DNA of 5,128 bases. Source: Gammaproteobacteria bacterium CG22_combo_CG10-13_8_21_14_all_40_8. Its GTDB lineage: Bacteria; Pseudomonadota; Gammaproteobacteria; Enterobacterales; GCA-002770795. The DNA is taken from the NCBI GenBank assembly GCA_002770795.1, contig PCTP01000013.1, positions 2,160 to 7,287 of the forward strand. Reading direction: 5' to 3'. Shown here one piece after another: positions 1 through 5,128 of this stretch; positions within the stretch are counted from its first letter, which is position 1, and the number at the start of each line of letters is the position of its first letter. The notes under the pieces are model-generated. The model was not told where the DNA came from. It did not search any database and was given only the letters and a program-made list of their open reading frames with translations. Position numbers and translations under genes: made by a program.

Positions 1-817
1 CTTCTTTTCCAACGGCGTTGATCCAGAATATGCAGTGATTGGTCGTGTCGCGCGAAGAATTTGGGCCAAAGCTTTAAAGTTAAAATATAAAGCCAATGCT
101 CGTGCGCAAATGTTGAAATATCATATTCAAACGTCAGGCCGATCACTTCACGCTCAAGAGATCGACTTCAATGATATTCGTACCACCTTACAAGCACTGT
201 ACGCCATTTATGATAATTGTAATTCATTACATACCAATGCCTATGATGAAGCCATTACCACGCCCACCGAAGCCTCGGTACGACGCGCTATGGCCATCCA
301 GCTGATTATCAATCGTGAGTTGGGTTTAACCAAAAATCAAAACCCGCTTCAAGGTTCATTTATTATTGAAGAACTCACCGATTTAGTGGAAGAGGCTGTG
401 CTGATGGAATTTGAAAAAATCAGTGAGCGTGGCGGTGTGTTAGGCGCAATGGAAACTATGTACCAGCGCTCTAAAATTCAAGAAGAATCGATGCATTATG
501 AAATGCTAAAGCATACTGGTGAATATCCTATTATTGGAGTGAACACCTTCTTGTCTTCTGAAGGTTCACCCACCGTGATCCCTAGTGAAGTGATTCGTTC
601 AACGCAGCAAGAAAAAGACTATCAAATTTCTATGTTGCAGTTATTATTTAAAAGCTATCAAGAACAGATCGCCGAGCAAACCCAAGCCATACAAAAAGCC
701 TCTTTAGAAAATGAAAATATTTTTGAAGTGCTTATGGAAGCGACTAAATACTGCTCTTTGGGTACACTCTCCAAAGCCTTGTATCAAGTGGGCGGTCAGT
801 ATCGTCGTAATATGTAA
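1..817 (+). CDS. icmF: Fused isobutyryl-CoA mutase, C-terminal part (5' end outside window)
   Basis: This is the end of IcmF, the fused enzyme that joins the B12-binding domain, a MeaI-type GTPase chaperone domain and the mutase large domain. It interconverts isobutyryl-CoA and n-butyryl-CoA with adenosylcobalamin, in the cytosol. The frame is open from base 2, giving 271 codons of a family usually near 1,090 residues, so about the last quarter is present; the GTG at 35 is internal. Seen here are the mutase-barrel signatures KYHIQTSGRSLHAQE (about 113-157), with the His and Gln expected near the substrate and cofactor, DFNDIRTTLQAL, SLHTNAYDEA and NQNPLQGSFIIEELTD. The C-terminal tail GTLSKALYQVGGQYRRNM and the segment NTFLSSEGSPTVIP match IcmF rather than ordinary methylmalonyl-CoA mutase. 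The residues said to set isobutyryl specificity lie upstream and cannot be checked. The gene converges on tag and ends at a TAA 9 bases before an inverted-repeat terminator. Confidence 0.93.
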   Translation, partial: FFSNGVDPEYAVIGRVARRIWAKALKLKYKANARAQMLKYHIQTSGRSLHAQEIDFNDIRTTLQALYAIYDNCNSLHTNAYDEAITTPTEASVRRAMAIQLIINRELGLTKNQNPLQGSFIIEELTDLVEEAVLMEFEKISERGGVLGAMETMYQRSKIQEESMHYEMLKHTGEYPIIGVNTFLSSEGSPTVIPSEVIRSTQQEKDYQISMLQLLFKSYQEQIAEQTQAIQKASLENENIFEVLMEATKYCSLGTLSKALYQVGGQYRRNM

Positions 818-825
818 TGTAAAAC

Positions 826-864
826 TAAAGTTTGGCCTAGAGCATTATTCTAGGCCAAACTTTA
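826..864. terminator. Bidirectional intrinsic terminator between icmF and tag
   Basis: Bases 827-840 (aaagtttggcctag) and 850-863 (ctaggccaaacttt) are perfect inverted repeats of 14 bp. T826-A864 and A841-T849 extend the stem to 16 bp, leaving a loop of about 7 bases. It sits between the icmF stop (815-817) and the tag stop (873-875), which face each other. The stem ends in AAA/TTT, so each strand reads out through a T-rich arm (TTTAT on +, TTTAGTTTT on -). It can therefore serve both genes, although neither tract is a long uninterrupted run of T. The role is inferred from position and structure. Confidence 0.82.
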
Positions 865-872
865 TCAGATAG

Positions 873-1448
873 TTATTCCTGACAAGCTGAATAACAAAAA
901 CAATCCTCAAGATGATCATTCACCATCCCCACCGCTTGCATAAAAGCATAACAAATGGTGCTGCCAACAAACTTAAATCCAGCCTTTTTTAAAGCCTTTG
1001 ACATGGCATCAGATTCTGGAGAAGTTGCAGGTAAATCTTTGCTGGATTTTATCTGGTTTTGAATGGTTTTATGCCCGACAAAACTCCACAAAAACTCGCT
1101 AAAATTTATGCCCTCTTGCTCCATTTGAATATAGGCTTTGGCATTACCAATGGCGGCGGCCACTTTCAAACGATTACGAATAATTCTCACATCTTGCAGT
1201 AATTCAGCCACTTTTTGATCATCATACAAAGCCATTTTATACGGGTTGAGATGATCAAAACATTGATAATAACCTTCACGCCTTTTTAAGATGGTGATCC
1301 AACTTAATCCCGCTTGGGCACCATCTAAAATCAATTTGGCAAATAGATCCTGACTGTCTCGCACCGGGCGTCCCCATTCATTATCATGATAATCGACATA
1401 GATTGGATCGCTACCAGGCCAAGTGCAACGCACAAGTTGTTGATTCAT
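873..1448 (-). CDS. tag: DNA-3-methyladenine glycosylase I (Tag)
   Basis: Tag removes 3-methyladenine from alkylated DNA, the first step of base excision repair. The protein has 191 residues, close to the 187 of E. coli Tag, and aligns from memory along its whole length (YHDNEWG, QAGLSWITILKRRE, FLWSFVGHKT, SKALKKAGFKFVGSTICYAF). The four zinc-snap ligands are all present: Cys8, His21, His179 and Cys183, matching E. coli Cys4, His17, His175 and Cys179. Tyr20 and Trp50 match the aromatic base-pocket residues Tyr16 and Trp46. The position of E. coli Glu38, which contacts the flipped base, is Asp42 here (LILDGAQAGLSW). The ATG at 1448 gives the expected N-terminus. It has a weak ribosome site, GATGAG, 5 bases upstream on the - strand. 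The gene is divergent from glyQ and convergent with icmF, and looks monocistronic. Confidence 0.96.
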   Translation of the reverse strand: MNQQLVRCTWPGSDPIYVDYHDNEWGRPVRDSQDLFAKLILDGAQAGLSWITILKRREGYYQCFDHLNPYKMALYDDQKVAELLQDVRIIRNRLKVAAAIGNAKAYIQMEQEGINFSEFLWSFVGHKTIQNQIKSSKDLPATSPESDAMSKALKKAGFKFVGSTICYAFMQAVGMVNDHLEDCFCYSACQE

Positions 1449-1485
1449 ATTGACTCATCTCTTTTTATTTAGGATGAAATCCCGT

Positions 1486-1492
1486 TATAATA
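1486..1492. promoter_or_regulatory. Shared, near-symmetric -10 element of the tag/glyQ intergenic region
   Basis: TATAAT at 1486-1491 is a perfect sigma70 -10 hexamer for glyQ, placing the start of transcription near 1498 and giving a leader of about 80 bases. The best -35 at 16 bp spacing is only TTTATT (1464-1469), so the -35 is weak. On the - strand the overlapping bases read TATTAT (1487-1492), a reasonable -10 for tag, about 40 bases before its ATG, again with a poor -35 (TGTTCT at 17 bp). A single A/T-symmetric element could therefore serve both directions. The call rests on sequence only. Confidence 0.6.
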
Positions 1493-1503
1493 CAGCGCAT
1501 CTA

Positions 1504-1542
1504 ATTAGGAGAACAGTTTGTACATTGAGACATTCTCCTGAT
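1504..1542 (+). promoter_or_regulatory. Hairpin in the glyQ leader
   Basis: AGGAGAA at 1507-1513 is repeated inverted as TTCTCCT at 1533-1539, with flanking A1504-T1542, T1505-A1541 and a T-G wobble lengthening the stem to 10 pairs around a 19-base loop. It lies just downstream of the predicted glyQ transcription start and about 40 bases before the glyQ start codon. There is no T run after it, so it is not a standard terminator. The left arm looks like a strong Shine-Dalgarno sequence, which the right arm would hide when folded. Whether it acts in control or only in mRNA stability is unknown. No T-box or glycine riboswitch is visible. Confidence 0.4.
1518..1541 (+). CDS. Possible 7-codon leader reading frame before glyQ
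   Basis: TTG at 1518 followed by six codons and TGA (1539-1541) would encode MYIETFS. It is preceded at 5 bases by AGGAGA (1507-1512), a better ribosome site than that of glyQ itself. It carries no glycine codon, so a classical glycine-sensing attenuator is not supported. It overlaps the leader hairpin, whose right arm includes its last codons. So short a frame with a TTG start can easily arise by chance, hence the low confidence. Confidence 0.15.
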   Translation: MYIETFS

Positions 1543-1580
1543 ACTTTTCTTTATTCTAAACCATTGGGCAGGAATTTACA

Positions 1581-2510
1581 TTGAGTCTTCAAACACCTGA
1601 CACATCAACCTTTCAAGGTTTGATTCTGGCGCTTCAAGGATACTGGGCTGATCAAGGTTGTATTCTTGTACAACCTCTTGATCTTGAAGTGGGTGCTGGC
1701 ACCTTTCACCCGGCAACATTTTTACGCGCAATTGGCCCTGAGCCATGGCATGCGGCCTATGTTCAACCTTGTCGCCGTCCCACCGATGGTCGTTATGGTG
1801 AAAACCCCAATCGTTTACAGCATTATTATCAATTCCAAGTCATGCTCAAACCTTCTCCCGATAACATCCAAGATTTGTATTTAGGCTCACTGCGTCATCT
1901 CGGGTTAGATTTGTTAGAACATGATATTCGCTTTGTGGAAGATAATTGGGAATCTCCGACTCTGGGTGCCTGGGGTTTAGGTTGGGAAGTTTGGCTCAAT
2001 GGTATGGAAGTGACTCAGTTTACCTATTTCCAGCAAGTGGGTGGTCTTGAATGTTCACCAGTAACAGGTGAAATTACCTACGGTTTAGAACGTATTGCGA
2101 TGTATTTACAGGGTGTGGATAGCATTTTTGATTTAGTTTGGAGTGGCGGACCTTTTGGACGCGTGACCTACAGAGATGTTTATCATCAAAACGAAGTTGA
2201 AATGTCGGCCTACAATTTTGAACACGCTCCCGTTGAAAAACTATTTGAAGATTTCAATGCTTATGAAGCAGAGCATGGCAAACTTATCGCCAGTAAACTG
2301 CCTTTGCCCGCCTATGAAATGGTACTTAAGGCCTCTCATACTTTTAACCTATTGGATGCTCGACACGCCATTTCCGTCACCGAAAGACAACGTTATATTT
2401 TAAGAGTTAGAGCCATGTCCAGAGCCGTTGCTGAAGCCTACTACGAAGTCAGAGAAAACTTAGGCTTTCCCATCTGTCAGTCACAAAGCGATCAAGGGGA
2501 AAAAGCATGA
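1581..2510 (+). CDS. glyQ: Glycyl-tRNA synthetase alpha subunit
   Basis: GlyQ is the catalytic subunit of the bacterial alpha2beta2 glycyl-tRNA synthetase, a cytosolic class II enzyme that activates glycine with ATP and charges tRNA-Gly. The 309 residues compare with about 303 in E. coli. In order: the N-terminal class II motif-1 region (FQGLILALQGYWADQGC, 11-27), the glycine/ATP pocket stretch QPLDLEVGAGTFHPATFLRA (31-50), the motif-2-like CRRPTDGRYGENPNRLQHYY (64-83), WEVWLNGMEVTQFTYFQQ (135-152) and motif 3, GLERIAMYLQG (168-178). A helical C-terminal part follows (SVTERQRYILRVRAMSRAVA, 265-284). The start is TTG: it has AGGAA (1570-1574) upstream, the encoded SLQTPDTSTFQGLIL fits the family N-terminus, an in-frame stop at 1557-1559 excludes a longer form, and the next in-frame Met is residue 88. 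The TGA overlaps the glyS ATG by 4 bases. Confidence 0.98.
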   Translation: MSLQTPDTSTFQGLILALQGYWADQGCILVQPLDLEVGAGTFHPATFLRAIGPEPWHAAYVQPCRRPTDGRYGENPNRLQHYYQFQVMLKPSPDNIQDLYLGSLRHLGLDLLEHDIRFVEDNWESPTLGAWGLGWEVWLNGMEVTQFTYFQQVGGLECSPVTGEITYGLERIAMYLQGVDSIFDLVWSGGPFGRVTYRDVYHQNEVEMSAYNFEHAPVEKLFEDFNAYEAEHGKLIASKLPLPAYEMVLKASHTFNLLDARHAISVTERQRYILRVRAMSRAVAEAYYEVRENLGFPICQSQSDQGEKA

Positions 2511-4585
2511 GCCGATTAAACGTCGATTTTATTATCGAAATTGGAACCGAAGAGCTTCCACCGAAAGCCTTGTCTAAACTGGCAAAAGCTTTCCATAACA
2601 ATCTGACGCAATCAGCCAAAGAAGCTCGCCTAAATTATACAGCGTCGCGCTGGCTGGCAACACCTAGACGCTTAACGGTGATTTTATCGGGACTGAGTGT
2701 CCACCAAAGTGATATGGAAGAACTCAAACTAGGGCCAGCACTCGATGCCGCTTTTGATGCAGAAGGCAACCCTAAACCTGCAGCCAGTGGTTTTGCGCGA
2801 TCTTGTGCTGTTGAAGTTTCACAGTTACAACAGATTGAAACCGACAAAGGTGTACGCTTAGGTTATAAAATTCAACAAGCCGGTCTTGCCGCAGTAGAAT
2901 TATTGCCAAACCTGATCCTTCAAGCCTTAAAAGATCTGCCCATCCCCAAAATGATGCGCTGGGGAGATTATAACGAAGCGTTTGTTCGCCCCGTGAAATG
3001 GATATTAGCGCTTTTAGGTTCTGAAGTTGTCCCCATGACATTATTCGGTCAAACCAGTAGCAATCTTACACGCGGACATCGTTTCCATGCACCAACGCCA
3101 TTTGCCATAGAAAACGCCGCCAGCTATGAACAACAATTATTCGATCAGGGTAAAGTCATTGCTGATTTTGAAACGCGAAAAAAACAGATTGAGCAATCTG
3201 CCAATCAAATCGCTCAGAGTATCGGTTCAGCCATTATTGATCCCAACCTGTTAGATGAAGTGGCAGGTTTGGTGGAGTGGCCTCAAGCTATTATAGGCAC
3301 CTTTGATCAAGAATTTTTGCAAGTGCCAGAAGAAGCGTTAATTTCTTCTATGCAAGAGCACCAAAAATATTTTCCCGTGCGAAATCAGACAGGCCAACTC
3401 AGTCATCATTTTATTGCCATGAGCAACTTAGAAAGTTCTCATCCGCAAAGTGTTATTTCGGGTAATGAAAAAGTCATTCGCCCCAGATTAGCCGATGCCA
3501 AATTCTTTTTTGATACTGATAGAAAAAAATCACTCGCTGATCGCATCGAAAGTTTAAAAACGGTTTTGTTCCAACACAAACTGGGTACGGTTTGGGATAA
3601 ATCTCAACGTGTGGTCAGTCTTTGCCAAAAAATAGCGCCAGCCTATCAAGCGGATGTTGAAAAATCCATGCGTGCAGCACAGCTCGCAAAATGCGATTTA
3701 ATGACAGAAATGGTCGGTGAATTCCCCAATCTACAAGGCATTATGGGCAGATATTATGCCCTACAGGATCAAGAACCGCCTGAAGTCGCTTTGGCACTAG
3801 ATGAACAATACATGCCAAGATTCTCTGGCGACCAACTGCCTAGCAGCAACGCAGGTTTAGTCTTAGCGCTAGCAGAAAGACTCGACACCTTAGTCGGTCT
3901 ATTTGGTATAGGACAACCGCCCAAAGGCGCAAAAGATCCCTTTGCTTTACGCCGAGCAGCTCTAGCTGTATTAAGATTATTGATGCAAAACAAAGTCGAT
4001 CTACAAATCCCAACACTTATCCAATGGGCACTTGAAGGCTACCCAGAAGGTATTATCAGTGAAAAGAACGCTGCTCAACAATTAACTGATTTTATCTACC
4101 AAAGATTTACCGCTTGGTATCAAGAGCAAGGCATTGACACCAATGTTATCCATTCCGTTATGGCCAGAAAACCTTTAGTCGTGATAGATTTTGATCGCCG
4201 CGTAAAAGCAGTCGCACACTTTAGAACCTTACCAGAAGCCGAATCACTCGCAGCGGCTAACAAACGTGTCGCCAATATTCTCGATAAAAATTTAACGGAA
4301 AATGTGGATTTAAGTTTTGATGCAACCTATCTAACAGATCCTGCCGAGATAGCCCTACATCAAGCCGTTGCCGCCCTAAAAACAGAGACCTTACCGGACT
4401 TTGAAGAAGGTGATTATCAAAGCGCCATGATCAAACTGGCCAGCTTACAAGCACCGCTAGATAGCTTCTTTAATGATGTGATGGTGATGGTTGAAGATGA
4501 AAAGTTAAAGAATAATCGTTTAGCCTTACTACAAAATATTCGAGCACTTTTCTTGAAGGTTGCGGATATTTCATTGTTGCAATAG
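2507..4585 (+). CDS. glyS: Glycyl-tRNA synthetase beta subunit
   Basis: GlyS is the tRNA-binding partner of GlyQ; both subunits are needed to charge tRNA-Gly. The 692 residues are close to the 689 of E. coli. It begins with the family signature FIIEIGTEELPPKAL (8-22), then MRWGDYNEAFVRPVKWILAL (150-169) and TRGHRFHAP (188-196). Next come MQEHQKYFPV (282-291) and EKVIRPRLADAKFFFDTD (321-338). An HD-like helical region follows (AKCDLMTEMVGEFPNLQGIM, 394-413; SSNAGLVLALAERLDTLVG, 446-464; GAKDPFALRRAALAVLRLL, 474-492). It ends with a DALR-type anticodon-binding domain (ANKRVANIL, 584-592; PLDSFFNDVMVMVEDE, 650-665). The ATG sits in an ATGA overlap with the glyQ stop, with AGGGGA (2495-2500) 6 bases upstream, the arrangement expected for translational coupling of two subunits made in equal amounts. 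No frameshift or missing block is seen. Confidence 0.98.
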   Translation: MSRLNVDFIIEIGTEELPPKALSKLAKAFHNNLTQSAKEARLNYTASRWLATPRRLTVILSGLSVHQSDMEELKLGPALDAAFDAEGNPKPAASGFARSCAVEVSQLQQIETDKGVRLGYKIQQAGLAAVELLPNLILQALKDLPIPKMMRWGDYNEAFVRPVKWILALLGSEVVPMTLFGQTSSNLTRGHRFHAPTPFAIENAASYEQQLFDQGKVIADFETRKKQIEQSANQIAQSIGSAIIDPNLLDEVAGLVEWPQAIIGTFDQEFLQVPEEALISSMQEHQKYFPVRNQTGQLSHHFIAMSNLESSHPQSVISGNEKVIRPRLADAKFFFDTDRKKSLADRIESLKTVLFQHKLGTVWDKSQRVVSLCQKIAPAYQADVEKSMRAAQLAKCDLMTEMVGEFPNLQGIMGRYYALQDQEPPEVALALDEQYMPRFSGDQLPSSNAGLVLALAERLDTLVGLFGIGQPPKGAKDPFALRRAALAVLRLLMQNKVDLQIPTLIQWALEGYPEGIISEKNAAQQLTDFIYQRFTAWYQEQGIDTNVIHSVMARKPLVVIDFDRRVKAVAHFRTLPEAESLAAANKRVANILDKNLTENVDLSFDATYLTDPAEIALHQAVAALKTETLPDFEEGDYQSAMIKLASLQAPLDSFFNDVMVMVEDEKLKNNRLALLQNIRALFLKVADISLLQ

Positions 4586-4605
4586 GGTTGGTTTAGCTCG
4601 TTATG

Positions 4606-4633
4606 AAAAGCCGCTGAGTTAAGCGGCTTTTTT
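4606..4633 (+). terminator. Intrinsic terminator of the glyQS operon
   Basis: AAAAGCCGCT (4606-4615) pairs with AGCGGCTTTT (4622-4631), a perfect 10-bp stem with a GC-rich core and a 6-base loop (gagtta). It runs into six T (4628-4633). It begins 20 bases after the glyS stop (4583-4585), so it closes the glyQ-glyS transcript. Confidence 0.93.
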
Positions 4634-4980
4634 AAGTAATGGTGAATGATTTTTACCTGCAACCTTATTGATGAATCCCATCACTCTTTAATATGGAAAA
4701 AATACCAAAACAAATTACACACTACAATAAACACTTTTCATTTAATACTAATTCATTATTTTTATATCAACAAAACATTCTCGAAAAAACAGGATAATAT
4801 TTTTTCAAACCCCACTAAAAACCACTGAAAGCACTCTTTCAAAAAGTCGCTCGCATGGATTTTGTAAAAAACATCTAAAACAGCCTCATTCCATCTCATT
4901 TCATCTCATTCAAAAAATTTAACTTTATTTCTTTGAATAACATTTTATTCGGAGAGGAGAATTCCTTTTCTTTTTTGGTT
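4634..4980. other. AT-rich intergenic stretch with no convincing gene
   Basis: About 350 bases between the glyS terminator and the transposase-like frame. It is clearly richer in A and T than the genes to its left. A 60-codon ATG frame at 4646-4828 exists, but its product is dominated by Asn, Lys, Ile, Phe and His as expected from AT-rich noncoding DNA, and no ribosome site or family resemblance was seen. A short 6-bp hairpin (TGAAAG/CTTTCA, 4826-4841) and the 10-bp tandem repeat at 4881-4910 are the only structures noted. A purine-rich GGAGAGGAGA at 4951-4960 resembles a ribosome site but has no ATG, GTG or TTG at a normal distance. Confidence 0.6.
4881..4910. repeat. Three-unit 10-bp tandem repeat
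   Basis: The units are cagcctcatt (4881-4890), ccatctcatt (4891-4900) and tcatctcatt (4901-4910). Units 2 and 3 differ at one base. Unit 1 shares the last six bases (ctcatt) and drifts in the first part. The 10-base period is close to one helical turn, but at this size it may be simple slippage in AT-rich DNA. It lies about 70 bases before the transposase-like frame; no link to the element's end is shown. Confidence 0.5.
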
Positions 4981-5128
4981 ATGCCTGTCTACTTCTGGTC
5001 AGCAGGATGCGGAAGCTTTGCTTGTATGTATTTCCAGGATCCCTCATTGCTTCAATTCCAGCGGCTAGTGGAAGAAAAAGAGGGACGGAATAACTTACGT
5101 AATTTATTTGGGGTAGAGAATATCCCAA
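4981..5128 (+). CDS. Transposase, N-terminal fragment (runs off window; 5' end possibly damaged)
   Basis: The frame reads to the window edge. Its residues FACMYFQDPSLLQFQRLVEE, followed by RNNLRNLFGVENIP, recall the early part of DDE transposases of the IS4/ISNCY-like kind (typically a PDHR motif, then an alanine/phenylalanine-rich helix, SPSLLQF, NNLxxLFGVExIP and a DTQMR-type motif). The upstream PDHR-containing segment, usually about 30 residues, is not found in any of the three forward frames. The frame is open back to 4879, yet that stretch translates to low-complexity residues unlike the family. The ATG at 4981 is the first in-frame Met but has no ribosome site at a normal distance. It may be a decayed or 5'-truncated copy, or a divergent start. 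Family assignment is from memory, and the catalytic residues would lie outside the window. Confidence 0.6.
   Translation, partial: MPVYFWSAGCGSFACMYFQDPSLLQFQRLVEEKEGRNNLRNLFGVENIP

Noticed and set aside
35..37. GTG at 35 as the start of the first gene
   Set aside because: The frame is open to the window edge and the upstream residues (FFSNGVDPEYA) continue the IcmF sequence, so this is an internal codon of a truncated gene.
1450..1455. TTGACT as the -35 of the glyQ promoter
   Set aside because: It is 30 bases from the TATAAT at 1486, far beyond the usual 16-18 bp spacing.
1494..1580. T-box or glycine riboswitch controlling glyQS
   Set aside because: The leader is under 90 bases, has no T-box consensus, no paired glycine aptamers and no terminator; T-boxes are also not expected in this group.
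4646..4828. 60-codon ATG frame in the AT-rich gap
   Set aside because: Low-complexity composition, no ribosome site, no family resemblance, and it starts just after the terminator; fits chance in AT-rich DNA.
4826..4841. Small hairpin TGAAAG/CTTTCA as a terminator
   Set aside because: Only 6 bp, AT-rich and followed by A rather than T on the + strand; no gene ends near it.
1..5128. A novel multi-gene system such as defence, toxin-antitoxin or CRISPR
   Set aside because: All long frames belong to known housekeeping or metabolic families; no spaced repeats, paired small genes or unfamiliar conserved proteins were seen.

Overview
The window looks like ordinary chromosome from a gammaproteobacterium of moderate to low GC. 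The evidence is a Tag-type DNA-3-methyladenine glycosylase divergent from a separate-subunit (alpha2beta2) glycyl-tRNA synthetase operon. From memory, tag beside glyQ-glyS also occurs in Pseudomonas. The protein sequences align with gammaproteobacterial homologues from memory across their whole length. I cannot name the genus.

Layout from left to right: (1) the last 271 codons of a fused isobutyryl-CoA mutase (icmF) on the + strand, cut by the window edge. (2) A 15-16 bp perfect inverted repeat between two convergent genes, best read as a bidirectional terminator. (3) tag on the - strand, complete. (4) A 132-base divergent control region with one near-consensus, almost symmetric -10 element, and a leader before glyQ that holds a hairpin and a possible 7-codon reading frame. 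(5) glyQ (TTG start) and glyS, overlapping by 4 bases, followed by a strong intrinsic terminator. (6) About 350 bases of AT-rich DNA with no convincing gene and a small 10-bp tandem repeat. (7) At the right edge, the beginning of a transposase-like reading frame whose expected N-terminal part is not visible.

GlyQ and GlyS together form the synthetase that charges tRNA-Gly. Tag repairs alkylated DNA. IcmF interconverts isobutyryl-CoA and n-butyryl-CoA using coenzyme B12. The three functions are not obviously linked: icmF is separated by the terminator, and tag and glyQS share only their intergenic region. I found no sign of a new biological system. The least ordinary points are the Glu-to-Asp change at the base-recognition position of Tag, the glyQ leader, the symmetric shared -10 element, and the apparently broken transposase start in the AT-rich right end.
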